Shown here piece after piece: positions 34,201 through 45,755 of a stretch of 64,000 bases of DNA; the first letter of the stretch is position 1; each line of letters opens with the position of its first letter. The notes beneath the pieces were generated by a model. That model searched no databases and was not told the origin of the DNA. It saw only the letters and a program-made list of their open reading frames with translations. The stretch is from Tillandsia leiboldiana (Eukaryota; Streptophyta; Magnoliopsida; Poales; Bromeliaceae), in assembly GCA_029204045.2 (NCBI GenBank), contig CM055063.1, positions 40,395,562 to 40,459,561 of the forward strand, read 5' to 3'. A program made the position numbers and the translations under genes.

Positions 34201-34789
34201 CGAGGAAATGGTCGCTGCGAACAGCGTGCTCTGGCAGCCTCTGAAGATGAACTCCTCCTGTCCTGGCTCGCGAAGAGTCACCGTCCTATCTCTGCAGTCG
34301 ATTGTGGCGGAGTACCGTGATAGCCAATCCATCCCCAACACCAAGTCAAAATCATGGAGCTGCTGCAAGACAAGCAAGTCTGCAGGCAAAATCCAAGGCC
34401 CCAACTGCACCGGGCATGCCAAACAACGCTCCTCAACATGCAAAACGTGATCAGGAACCCGCACCTCTAATGCACAAGACAAGGACTCTACCTCTAGGAC
34501 CATGCAGGGATGCAAATGCTCGACAAATGAAAGAATGAGATGCTCCAGTGTCGAATAAAGAGCGAGCCCGAATACCAAAAAGTAGAGTAATACCTGCCAC
34601 CACCTGGTCTGCCGCTGCGGAATCCGCCAACTGGGCGGCATACACCCGCCCGCTCGGTGCAGGAGGTCGGGAATCTGTAGGATAGGAGGTGGACGGCCTG
34701 CTCGCTGGAGCATAAGGCCGCTGAGCTGATGGCCGCTGCTGCTGAGGGGGATATGGAGCCGACGCCGAAGAAGGTGCCGAAGAAGTAGC
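31212..34789 (-). pseudogene. Gypsy-G pol: protease, RT, RNase H, integrase, chromodomain
   Basis: Minus strand, in order. Protease LFDTGASHSF near 34560-34530. Linker and RT from about 34150: SPWGAPVLFVKKKDGS near 33900, and the catalytic FIDDILIYS near 33560-33530 (YIDD equivalent). RNase H with IYSDASHSGLGC near 33120. Integrase with WKWDHVTMD near 32285 and VDRLTKSAHFLP near 32200, the third acidic residue lying in a frameshifted stretch near 31970. Chromodomain-type tail (IGEDLVYEERPLRILARED) near 31410-31340. RT before integrase and the chromodomain identify a chromovirus. At least six frame changes occur, one at about 33640 where GHYDLL and MPFGLTNAPAAF are in different frames by one base. 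They may be decay or homopolymer errors; the 5' LTR and gag look cleaner. Chromodomains of this group target integration to heterochromatin. Confidence 0.88.
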
Positions 34790-35999
34790 AAGGGGGCAAG
34801 TAGCTCGCACATGCCCCGGCTGTCCACAACGGAAGCATCGACCCCATCTCTGATCACAAGTGATGGCGGCATGCTGACCGCCGCAGAAGATACATCGGTC
34901 AGAAGATCGGGGCTGTCTCGGCTGCTGCTGCTGTCTCGAGGACTGCTGCTGAGATCTCTGCTGCCTCTGCTGCGATCTCTGCTGCTGGTGCTGCTGCTGA
35001 TGCTGCTGCGGTCTCTAGGGTCCACCAGGACCTCTCCTATCAGATCGCCCACGGCCGTAAGACTGGGACTGCGGCGGCCGTGGCGGTCTCCATGAGCTGT
35101 CCTGTCCCCCGTCCTCTGGGGCTGGTCGCTTCCTATCGGAACCCTGCGTGGACCGCGGCCCTCCGTCTGGCCACCTGCTGATCGCCTCTCTCCACCCACT
35201 GTGCGTGCTCTGTGGCTGCCTCTAGGGTCTGAAATCTCTGTGCATGCACAAGCGTGAAAATCTCTGGACGGAGGCCTCCCTCGAACAACTCAACCTGGTG
35301 TGGACCGTCACGAGCGACGAAGGGCACACAGTTCAGCAACTCCATGAACTCCTGGAAATAGACATGGGCCGGTCGATCGCCCTGCTGCAGATTCTTCAAG
35401 TCGTCCTCCAACTTCTTCTTCACATTGGTAGAAAAATAGGTGTCCAACACCATCCGTTTGAACTCCTCCCAAGGCAACTGCCGAGTAATCCGGAACTCCG
35501 GTGGCTCTACCCGCTGCCACCAAAAATCAGCATCTCCGTCCAAACAGTGCACCGCCATGTGCACTCGGTGCCTCGGGTCGATGAAGAAGTCCCGAAAAAG
35601 CTTCTCCATCGCAGAAAGCCATCTCCCAACAGCCCGGGGCTGAGCATCCCGCCCCGAGAATCTAGGTGGTCCCCGCTTAACAAACGCAGCGAGTTTGTCA
35701 GCAAAATCCCGCTCCTCCTCCGCAGTCAAAGGCTGAATAGCTCCAGGAGCCCTGCTACTCGAAGATGGTGCCGACAGCACAAAAGGCGCAACAAGAGGCA
35801 CAGGGGCCTCAGGAACAGCTGGGGGTGGTGCCTCCCTCTGAGCAAGCAGCTGCTCAATCCTCTGCTCCTGGCGGCGCTGACCCTCCGCCAACTGGGCCAC
35901 CAAGGCCCTCAACTCAGTAAGCTCGGGGGGTGTAGGCTGCTCTGGCTCAACAGGGGGTGAAGGGACACCCCGAGTGGGAATCCGACGTCGAGGAGGCAT
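34790..35999 (-). pseudogene. Gypsy-G gag with retrotransposon gag domain and zinc knuckle
   Basis: Start chosen at 35999 (MPPRRR), just after a leader ending TCGCAGG; the frame is open a few codons upstream. An Ala/Pro/Glu-rich N-terminus (residues 1-100) with a short coiled coil (LRALVAQLAEGQRRQEQRIEQ, about residues 30-50) precedes the retrotransposon gag domain (RFSGRDAQPRAVGRWLSAME to YFQEFMELLNCVPF, about residues 115-240). The frame shifts near 35140, then a Gln/Arg-rich stretch leads to two Cys/His motifs: CIFCGGQHAAITC (CX2CX3HX4C, near 34890) and CFRCGQPGHVRATC (CX2CX4HX4C, near 34840-34797). Gag forms the particle shell and binds RNA. Confidence 0.85.
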
Positions 36000-36292
36000 C
36001 CTGCGACAAGAAACCAATCATCAGCAACCAAACCCCACACGACCCAATCTGGCGAAAGTCAAAAGACATCCTCCTATTTCTGTCACCTTATGTTGTCTGC
36101 AGCCAACATAATGGTCCAACAGAAATAGGCTATGTCGATCTCTCTTCACTCACAGGAAGAGTCAACTATAAAATCACCGACTTTCGCAAAATGTTACGCC
36201 ACTCACGCCCTATCATCCTAGGGTCTGTCCAAAAGCCTAGGGTTTCCTAAGTCCCAACTGACCTATCCCTAAGCTCTGATACCAACTTAATC
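36000..36292 (-). other. Gypsy-G primer-binding site and gag leader
   Basis: TTGGTATCAGAGC (complement of 36273-36285), seven bases after the 5' LTR, matches the 3' end of initiator Met tRNA. The leader from there to the gag ATG is shared almost base for base with Gypsy-A (58888-59135). It includes a long complementary pair of arms, CTATTTCTGT...ACAGAAATAG (complement of about 36065-36130), which would fold as a stem around an ATGTTGGCTGCAGACAACAT inner hairpin. Confidence 0.8.
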
Positions 36293-39200
36293 TGTCACGC
36301 CCCGGGTGTAAACCAGAACCCGGGCCCGTCAACAGATCCGCCGTGCATGCGGTATATCCCACATACACGAAGCGTCGGTAACCTGCTCAGATAAGAAAAA
36401 ATAATAAAAGAGCATAATAATCAGAGCTAAACTAAAACTACTGTATCTCAGACAGAAGCTGGAAGTAAAAGAGTACAACAGTGGAATAAAATACAGATGT
36501 CTCTCCCAGCTCTCCACTAAATATACAAACAGCTGGCAAAAGCCAGACCCAAAAAGAAATAAACAAAAGCTGTCTGAGAAGACCAGGTACCCAAAAGCTC
36601 CAGCTACGACCCTCGGGAGGCTCTCTATCTAGTCCGCGATGCGCTTGCCCCGATCAGTTGCTGACGGCCCAGCAACTCCCACTGAGGACTCTGCAAAACA
36701 AGGGGAAAGAAAAAGAACAAGAAAAACAATGGGGGTAAGTACTACAATAAACAGTAGCCTCCCCTAGTGGGTAAAGCCTCAGCTCAGATATGCCCACCAG
36801 GTGATCAGAGGCAAAAAGGGAAAGGAAAAGAAAGGGGGTGTAGATAGAGGGAGCAACTGATAAAATGCTATCCCTAATATGCCTCTACACGATAACTCAA
36901 CACGGATGGGAAAAGGAATGCATCAGTATAAAGAAGTCTGTCCAAAGGACCCAATCTGACCGCCAGTGGACACTGGCACTGCCTGCTCTGCCGCGACGGG
37001 TATGCCAGCCCACGCATAACACCGAAGCACAAGGAGTCCCCAGGACTCAAGTCTGTCTGCCGCGCACTCCGGAGTCGCACTCGTGGGGAGCGACCCACAC
37101 GAGGAAAGTAAGTAACCACAAGTAACCTGATATAGCAGGACTGGATCGAGACTCAATGAAGTGGGAAAAACCCTCCACTAAAGAAAGCCCGATCCCCAAA
37201 ATACCCAATCTGATGCAATAGTATAAGCCGGTCGACCACCCAAGATCCGTGGTCGCCGCAACACCCTGACATAAACCCAACCTGTCCCAAATCCCCAATA
37301 TCCGACTACACTGTCCAACACACGCTCGAACCTGAGCGACTAAGCCGCAAGTGTCAATACAAGGAGGAGAAAAGAGTAAATGCATGGTTTCTCCTAAGTC
37401 AAGTCCCAAAAATAGTATAGCAGTAAATGATGACACAATCATGTGACCAATTTAATCATGCATTGTCTCAATATTTTTGTCCAGTTTCCGAGAATAGCAG
37501 TTTAGAGTGACATAAGCTAGGGTGACAGTCCCATAAGAATAATCATCAGTTTTGCAGTCCTCAATTATTATCACTTGTCTCTAAGCATACAGTCCAGAAA
37601 TTAAGCGATTAAAACAAGTAATCAGTCTAACAATAATTTTTCATGGATTAGATAACCAATAATTTGCTCCCTAAAGCATGCGAGTCTACCAATTAACGCA
37701 TTTAGCAACATCAAAACAGGGGTACTCTGATATTCCTAGTGGGCATAACAAAGGAGAGGAGTACAACAACCACCCACCTGGTGCAAACTGTCCAAGTCCG
37801 TACAGCTAGAAAATACCAAAACTCCAAATCCTTGCTCCCACAATTTTAGCACACCCGAAATATTCCTGGTACAATACAAAGCTCACTAATTACACTTAGG
37901 CTCCCAATTATTGCTCTTATAACCACCTACAACCTCGGATTCAAAACTGTTAAATTATTACCTGCAGAAAGTGCCCAGAAAATTCCAAGAAAAATATCAC
38001 AGCGATCCTCGCGTCGATAGCTTCGCAACGGTACCTTGCACGCCCAAATCCGAGTTCGGTAAGTCAAGATAAAAATTCGGCAAGGGGATACACTCATACA
38101 AAAATCTGTGTTAAAACTGTGCACTGTTCACGGAGAAAACAGTAATTTTCACCTCGAAATAAATCTCACAAAAATCCAAGAAAAATACGAGCGTGTTCCT
38201 TGCGATCCGTAGATGAAAAAGTTGTATAAGCTTGTTTCCGTCTGATGCTCGTGCGCGAAGATATGGCCAAAATACCCCGCTGCTGTCAAGGAGGTCAACA
38301 CAGAAAATGGGGTCACTGTTTGCCTCGGGATCCGTGCCAAAACCTCGAAACGAGAAAGCGCGACCAAAACAAAAGATGAAGTCCTACCTCTTAGGAGTCT
38401 GCCGGCGCAAGAATCACAGCAAAGTGAGCTCGGGGTAGTCCAGGAGAGCCAAAACACTGTCGCTGCGCCGAAGAAGAACACTAGAAAGCAACGTCGCGCC
38501 GCGCCGTAAAATGGGGAACCTCGGGATTCGTGCCTCCTAAAATCCTAGAACTTGGCAGGGAGATCAAGCACTTAGAGGTGAAAAACTTAGCTTAAGAGAG
38601 CTCGGGCAGAGGAGGTGTGGTTTGGGAGAAAAAGCCCCAAAACAGAGGCTCGGGCTGCCTTTAAATAGGCTGAGGAAAACAATTGGGATAATTCCCATTA
38701 AGTCCCGATTTTCGGGCGCCCGGAAATTTCCGGGCGCGCACAGTGCGGCCCGGCCCACCACTTTCGGGCGCGCACAGTGCGGCCCGGTCCACCACACAGT
38801 CCAGCCCACTACTCCCCTGGGCCCCCACTGCACCCGGTGCACCTGCGCCAGCGAATGGCAACGCGACACGTGGCCCGGCAACCCGTGCACCACGCACGTC
38901 GCGCCGTGGACCGCGCACGTCGCGGCTGACCCGGGCCGTACGGCCACCTGCCCCGCCGTACGGCCACCTGCCCCGGTCACCCACTCCACCGGTTGCGTGG
39001 ACCGGGAGCACAGCACCGAACCAATAACCGCATGCCACGTGTCCACCCGGTCTACCGTGCACCCATGCCCACAGTCCGTGGACCTCGCGCTGTGGACCAA
39101 CCAACCGAACCATGCCACGTGGCATCCCGCACTGGCGCACGCCGGTGCCGTGGACCGCGCGCCTGCCCGCGCGCCCGGGCGCCTGCCCGCGCCCTGCCCG

Positions 39201-39721
39201 CGCCCTGTGCCGCCGCCTGCCGCCTGCCCGAGGCTGCGCCGCCGCCCGCCGGCGCTCCCCACCGCCGCCGGCGATCGCCGGAAACACTGTTCCGGCGTGA
39301 ACAGTACCCGCAGCCCAAAAACATCAAGAAAAAAGCCCATCTTGACCATTTTCGCGCGCTGATTCCAAAAACGGCGTCCATTTCGCCAAAATCCGCCTCT
39401 AAAATTTGCCGGAGGCTCCCGCAAACACCAAAAACTGCCCGAACTTCCGGGAGCCCGCTTTTGGGCATCCGGACTCAGAATTAAGCAAACAAAAAGCCAT
39501 TCTCAAGCGTTTTTCCGCGCTGAATCCAAATCCACCCTCTGTTTGGCCAAATTCCTCTTCTAAAATTCGGCAAAAGCAGCCGAAGGCCAAAACAGCCAAC
39601 CAAAGCTCACAGGGTCCATCTGTGGCATCCCTTTGATGCACCATGGGCCAGATACACCATCAACAGGTGTTTGCACAGTGGATTCATGGGAAAAAGCTGT
39701 AAGGAGTTTAGGGGCCCTACA
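36293..39721 (-). repeat. 5' LTR of Gypsy-G
   Basis: 3429 bp, same ends as the 3' LTR. A TATTTAAAGG box (complement of about 38659-38668) is the likely promoter. A GC-rich stretch at 38715-39290 produces long spurious open frames on both strands. Confidence 0.93.
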
Positions 39722-40169
39722 CGATCATTAATTCCCATATGGACAAGATTGGTTTTCTTGAAAAACAGTTTGAGGAAATTCATGTCACCAACCAAGGTTT
39801 GACCAAGCAAGTTCATCAACTCAAATCCGACATACAAAAGCTTTCAACCGGTTCCAAGAAACTTGACGGTATGTCCGGATTAGGTCAAACAAGTAAAGTT
39901 GGTTTGGGATTCAAAAAGAACCAAACTGTGAAGGCTTCAAGTTCCACAACTAAATTGAAAGGAAGAACTTGTCATCAATGTGGACTTGAAGGACACTTGA
40001 TGAAGACGTGCCCGAAAAGGAGAAAGAAGAATTCTTTGGCAACTTCATCTATGGAGCGGACTCAACGAATTCAAAAGACACATCAATTCAATGGAGTTCC
40101 CTCAATCCACCAAAGGTCCGAGCCACAACATCGGTTATTCAAGTGGATCATTGCAACGCAAAGACCTAA
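39722..40169 (+). pseudogene. Copia-F gag, coiled-coil end and second zinc knuckle
   Basis: Clean continuation of gag after Gypsy-G. It holds the coiled coil (FLEKQFEEIHVTNQGLTKQV) and the second CCHC knuckle, CHQCGLEGHLMKTC (about 39970-40011), then a polar tail. About 90 percent of residues match Copia-B. It is cut at 40169 by solo LTR H; the frame resumes at 43934 after the duplicated CCTAA. Confidence 0.85.
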
Positions 40170-43100
40170 TGTCACGCCCCGGGATCGAAACTGCGACCCG
40201 GGCTCGCCAACAGATCCGCCGTCGATACGGGAAGCCCCACACCGACGAAGCGTCTAACCTGCAAAAGATAGAACTACAGCTATACAGATATCAGAGCGGA
40301 AATAAAAGATGTAAAATAAATACAAAGTCCATCTCCCCAAATACCTGAATAATACAATGTCAGATACAAAAAAAAATCCACCTATACAACATCTACGAAT
40401 CCAAAAAGGGAGATAACTAAAAACTAGAAATATAACAAATCCCACAATCCGGGATGGTACATCTACCTCACTCTAAAGGAACAATGCTGGTAGGGAACTA
40501 TCTCGCGACTCCCTGTCCTCGGTCCGTCAAGCCAGCTCGGGCAGGAACGGAAGAAAAAGCCTCAGCAACCTGTCACCGACAGAGGGTGTGAGAACTACAT
40601 CCTACAGTAGTTCGTAGTGGGTACCGTCTCCAAGACCCACGGTCTGCCCACTAAGTCTACTAGAGGCATAAGATAACAGAAAAAGACTGTAATAAAGAAA
40701 AGTAAGCTGGAAAAGTATCTACAGTTATCATGCCTCTATCTACTATGCTCAAGGGGAAAAACACAGATGATGGTATGCATCCACTCGATACTGCTAATAT
40801 GTCATAAGTACTATGCTCAATGAAAACTCTACTAAGACACATGCTATGCAACCACTGACTCACAGTAACCCAAATCTCAGTGACTGCCACATAGGGTCCA
40901 GTCAAGCCTGCGCCAAACCTACTGCCACCTCATCCTCACTGGGATGGGACTTACGTAGGGCGTCCGACATGGATTATCACAAGCGAACTCTAGTGTATCA
41001 ACTAGTCGCACACATCGCAGCCTCGTCAGGCTCGGTATCATCATCGCACCCGGGGCGTAGCTCGAGGGGAGCGACCCCACCGGACTCAAGTATCACATCT
41101 GTCTCACTGTCTCAATATGCGGCACATGCAGGCTATAATCCACGATCAAACAGATCGGTAACTCAAATACCCAAAAACCATCACTTAGTCGGAGAACCCT
41201 CCACGACTTAATCTCACAACACTAACCCACTAACAGAAGATACAACACAGCTGGGACCGCCATCAATACAACCGGCTCCCAAAATGACACCCCACTCATA
41301 GGCGAGAACAACCGGTTGACACAGCAAAGGTCCGAGAATCCCATTAGGCCGGTGCCTAGAACCCCAATCAAACAAGAACAGACTCTAGGCTCAGCCTATC
41401 GAAGTTCTCGATCCTTTACCGTTCAGGGATTCGGCCCCTCTCGGTTAAAGTGGGAAACCATCTCAACCTACAAAACTCACGGGCTGGAGATGCTCTACAG
41501 CCAGATCCGCGAAGGGTCCGAAAACTCCGGGAGACTAATACCTACGACCCCTATCAAACAAGAACAGGCTATAGGCGTAGCCTCCCGTTGCTTTCGAACC
41601 CAGAAAGAAATCAGCCCTTAGAACCCAGATCACTCACCCCTGTCGGGTGAGGACAATTTAGGAGAAAAGATGACCTTTATTATAAAATACCGTCTTGAAT
41701 TGAGAAAACCAACTTTTATAGATTTTAGTTCTTGAGAAAATCAGTTAAAAACAAGTTTATTTTCCGGACTCCAAGGGTTAATGCCACCGCCCAATCAAAC
41801 AAGAACAGGCTTCGGCGACCCCCTATAAATTCGGAAGGAAAAACACTGGTTTACTAAAATCATGAGTGTCCAAAAACATTCTCGGTTCAAGGTCCTGATA
41901 ACACACGCTCACCACGATCACAACGTGGTGGTGAAGACCAAAACGGAGAAATACCCAAAGATCCGGGACCACCGTTTACCCAAAACGGTTCCCAAAACAC
42001 TAACACTGGCCTAACACAACTACCAGACCCCACTCAGCCCCCAGGCCCGAGTGCAACACACGTCCCACAATGTCCTGACCACTCGGCCCACTACCCGGGC
42101 GAGGAACTCTATGTCCAGAAAGAAATACAGTGTGTGGGATGTCTAAAGCATAAAAGAACCTAGCCCAGATTAAGATTCTCTATTGGTCTGGTTAAACACA
42201 TGCAACATATGACGGGGGTGCTAGTCAAAGTTCCAATGAAACACTTAAACTAACATGCAAAATCCTATCATAATAGAATTAGAAGGAAGTCCGTAGACTT
42301 GGAGAGAAAAAAACCAACCCACCTCGGTTCGCCACCAATTGCTCGTAGACACTTGCAATTGGGCTCCGCGCGATTACCTTGCCTCCACGTGGTCCGCACG
42401 CAAAACGATGCATGCTGCCGGAGTCCTCATGCAAAACGGAGTCCGCACGCAAAACGGAGCACGCACGCAAAACGGAGCACGCCGCAGGAGTCCGCACGTA
42501 AAACGGAGTACGGTGCCAAAATCCGCACGCAAAACGGAGTTCGCACGCAAAACGAAGCACAGTGCCGAAATCCGCACTCAAAACGGTGTCCGCACGCAAA
42601 ACGGAGCACAGTGCCAAAATCCGCACGCAAAACGGAGTCCGCACGCAAAACGGAGCACGTCGCCGGAGTCCGCACGCAAAATGGAGCACGGTGCCGGAAT
42701 CCGCACGCAAAACGGAGTCCGCATGCAAAACAGAGCACGGTGCTGAAATCCGCACGCAAAACGGAGTCCGCACACAAAACGGAGCACGCCGCCGGAGTCC
42801 GCACGCAAAACGGAGCACGGTGTCGGAATCCGCACGCAAAACGGAGGACGCTGCCGGAGTTCGCACGCAAAATGGTGCAGTAAAACACGGTCCCTAACAC
42901 GGATAAGAGCAAGGGGTCAAATCCAAAGTCCAAAAGGACGCCTAAAAACTGTGCCAAAAACACCGCAAAAATCAACACGCGGGACCTACCTCGACAGCGT
43001 CGCGCCGCCCATCCGGCCCTTGGAACACCTCGCGCGCTCCGCGAGGTCCACGGCGCACCGCCGCACCCCACGAAATCCCCTCCCTCACTCTCTCTCGCTC

Positions 43101-43928
43101 TCGGTTGGAGAAGAAAAGGAAGAAGAAGAGAGGAGAAAGGTGCTCAGGTGGAGAAGAAAGAAAAGAAGAAAGAAGAAGGAGGAGGGGAGAGGTGTAGACC
43201 CGGCCCACGGGCCCCCCAATGGGAGCCCGCCACCTGGCGGTCCACCTCACAGGGGCGCGCGCACCCGGCCGAGGCGCGCGCCCCCTGCGCCACACGGCGC
43301 GCGTCCCTGCGTGCCACGCGGGCGCCGCAGCCCGCGCGCCACACGGGCGCATGTTACACCGCGCCACACAGGCGCGGGACACCCCGCGCGCCACACGGGC
43401 GCACACCCTCCCGCGCCCGCGCGGGCGCAAATGGGGGCCTGCCACGTGGCGGCCCCCACGCAGGCTGGCGCGTTTTCCCAACGCGCCAGCTGCGCCCCTC
43501 GCGCAGTACACCCCACGCCGCACCTCGGGATCCGCACGCCGCCTCGAGATTCGCGCAGGCACCTCAAAAAATGCGCGCGTCATCCGGGCTCCGAAAAAAG
43601 CAAGTAAATAGTCCAAATTCATCGTTTTCACGCGCTGATTCCAAGTCCGAAGTCCGAATTGCCAAATTCCAACTCTAAAAATTGCCGAAGGCTTCCGGAG
43701 AGGTGATATTTTATCCAAACTTCGCCCTGAGTCCAATTTTGACATCTGTGTCGCGCGAAACCACTTCTAAACACTCGACGGATCCTCCAATTCCCACGTG
43801 ATCCCTTTTTAAGCCCGAAGTCCACCACTTGTGTCCAAACTGCGCATTAACTCCATCGAGACACCACGCAGGCCACCAGAAGCTGCCAAACAACTAGAAA
43901 ACTCAACGCGGGGATCCGGGTCCTCACA
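40170..43928 (-). mobile_element. Solo Gypsy LTR H (3.76 kb) with target duplication
   Basis: Begins TGTCACGCCCC and ends CCTCACA on the plus strand (minus-oriented LTR). It is flanked by a perfect 5-bp duplication CCTAA (40165-40169 and 43929-43933) inside Copia-F gag, and no internal region is present. This is the product of recombination between the two LTRs of a former element. The LTR is a relative of those of A and C but distinct. A minisatellite lies at 42390-42880 and a purine-rich stretch at 43090-43200. Confidence 0.93.
42390..42880. repeat. CGCACGCAAAACGGA minisatellite in LTR H
   Basis: About two dozen copies of an 18-bp core (TCCGCACGCAAAACGGAG), alternating with linker words such as CACGGTGCC and CACGCCGCCGG. 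This gives a higher-order unit with core pairs. Long overlapping open frames on both strands (for example 42279-42866 and 42299-42883) are a by-product of the repeat. Confidence 0.9.
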
Positions 43929-44045
43929 CCTAAGGTGGACCAACAGTCAAAGCTATCAACTCCCGGCCATAATGAATCAAGACAACAAAAAATTCGACGA
44001 TTTTGGATTCGGAAAGGTGATATCTTTCCTTGTCTTAAGTTCTAA
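43929..44045 (+). pseudogene. Copia-F gag, last codons and stop
   Basis: After the CCTAA duplication the gag frame continues in phase to FWIRKGDIFPCLKF and TAA (44043-44045). The final residues and stop are identical to those of Copia-B (20021). The stop falls where Copia-D gag continues into protease, so gag is a self-contained ORF in this subfamily. Confidence 0.8.
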
Positions 44046-45050
44046 ATAGCTTTTGACTGTATGTAATGCTTTGATCGATTTTCTCTTCATTTTTTTCTTG
44101 ATCTTTGCATTACATGTTTCAATGCTTTTCGTTTTTATTTATGTTTTATTTTCAAACAAAAGGGTTTTATCGAACGAGTGCATTGAATACAAAAAGGGTT
44201 TCCTTTCATTCACTCCTAATTAATTTCATATTAATTATCAACTTTACTCCATAATCATAATCTTTGAAGATATTCCATTGTAGGAGTTTTTGATAGTTAT
44301 ATTCATCAAATTTTAGTAATCTTGTGTGATCTTAAGGTGCTTAACCTATCTCGGTTGTGTGAATTCATTGTGATAAAATGTGACAACCAATAGACTAAAA
44401 TTTGGGATTTAATTCATTCACGTAAGAGATTGCATTCTTACAAGGGTAATTAAAAGAATTGAAAAGATGTGGAAAGAGTTACATCCGAAAGGAGTGAGAA
44501 AACTACCACTACATGTTGGAAAGAGCTGCCACCCCGGTCGTCCGGTTTGTGTGTGAAGCTACCACATGTTTTGGATGCTTGAAAATTATTTTTGAAATTT
44601 TTTAGATGAAGCATTTGGAGATTCTATTCAAAGTTCTTTTATTTTGAACAATCTCCTGGTTGGTATAAGGTGGGATAGTTGAAAGATGCTCAAAGAGCCA
44701 ACCTTAGGAATTTTAGTGCTTATCTCAAATTTGAAAGGGTAGAAATCAAATTGATGTCATTTGGAAATCTCTGTAAGTCATCTTTGTAAATCTGTTATAT
44801 CTTGATAGAGTTTGGATCTCTAGATTATTTTTGATGACTTGTGTTTGATTTATATAATATGAAAAACGGTTTATAATGTTTTATCTTTGTTTTTCATGAT
44901 TTCGGAGTAAATCTTTTTAATTTTTATAAAATTAATTGGATTGAATGACATCTGTGTGATCTCATAATTTTTGAGCACTTAAATTATTTTTCACAATTCG
45001 GTATTTCAAAGATTTTAAAATCTGGATTTTTGTTGATTTTGGCTCCGGAG
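44046..45050 (+). other. Copia-F spacer with conserved structured block
   Basis: AT-rich, no ORF. The 44046-44260 part matches Copia-B right after its gag stop. Block 44466-44570 is the F copy of the structured block (GATGT/ACATC stem; CCGG-TCGT-CCGG stem at 44534-44545). The remainder aligns with the D spacer. Confidence 0.7.
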
Positions 45051-45052
45051 TA

Positions 45053-45285
45053 CCGGTATTCTTCCTTCAGTACCGAAACCAAAAATCCGGATCAAAAATT
45101 CAATCCGGATCCCGAACTGAAATTTTTTAGATTTTTCAATTGAGTACCGGTACTCTCTTTTTGGTACCGGAACTAACTTCTCGGATCCGGATCAACCCTG
45201 TTCAATCCGGAACCCGAACGGGTGTTCTTCAGATTTTGTATTGAGTACCGGTACGCGATCTGCGGTTTTCTTAAATACCGGAACT
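45053..45285 (+). promoter_or_regulatory. Paired palindromes upstream of Copia-F env-like ORF
   Basis: Five pairs of CCGG-centred sites. Types alternate: TACCGG pair (centres 45054/45074), ATCCGG pair (45088/45106), TACCGG pair (45148/45168), ATCCGG pair (45188/45208), TACCGG pair (45249/45279). Spacing is 18-20 bp in four pairs and 30 bp in the last. Both members of a pair share the same flank type, and the second is usually followed by GAAC. It matches the position of the Copia-D internal array, but no clear TATA box follows. Confidence 0.6.
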
Positions 45286-45387
45286 CAAGTATTTTAATTC
45301 ACTTCTCCCTTTACAAAAACACTCCCTCTCTCTAAAGGATTTCCAGGGTGTTCTTCATCAAGTTCAAGGGATTTCTTGCTTTGATTT

Positions 45388-45751
45388 GTAAGATCTTTCA
45401 TCAATCTTGCTCTTTTTGTTTCAAAACCCTAGTTTTTAGATTTTGATGATATATTTAGGGATTTTTGAGTTGATCTCTATTTCTAATGATATCTCTTGCA
45501 TATATCACCTTATTTTCTTGATTAGAACATAAATGATTGCTTTCTATGTAATTAGATTCATGTTTCCATACTTATTATGCTTGAATCTATCATTTACACA
45601 TGTTCTTGACATCAAGAAATTTGAAAATTAGGGCTTTCATGTAAATTAATTTTGAATGTTAAATCATCAAATGTCACATGTTTAGAATGTTTGTTAAACA
45701 TGTTTAAGCCTTCATATTCGATCAAATTATAGTGCATTATGTTCTTTGCAG
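45388..45751 (+). other. Predicted 5' UTR intron, Copia-F env-like gene
   Basis: Donor GTAAGA at 45388 and acceptor TTTGCAG ending at 45751, four bases before the ATG at 45756. The position matches the predicted intron of Copia-D; the sequence between is AT-rich. Confidence 0.45.
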
Positions 45752-45755
45752 GATA

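Larger units (their letters stand above)
27734..39721 (-). mobile_element. Gypsy-G, complete Tekay-like chromovirus
   Basis: Full-length 12-kb element on the minus strand: 5' LTR (36293-39721), Met primer site, leader, gag, protease, RT, RNase H, integrase, chromodomain, polypurine tract, 3' LTR (27734-31153). It is inserted in Copia-F gag. The flanks read ACATC (27729-27733) and CGATC (39722-39726); Copia-B has TGATC at this point, so the 5-bp duplication was probably a GATC-type site that has changed. All enzyme domains are recognisable but the frame is broken several times. Confidence 0.92.

Noticed and set aside
34811..35095. Leucine-rich plus-strand ORF
   Set aside because: Antisense shadow of the Gln/Arg-rich segment of Gypsy-G gag.
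42390..42880. Regular short repeats resembling a CRISPR array
   Set aside because: The core is 18 bp, the linkers are themselves repeated, and the context is a plant LTR. It is a minisatellite.
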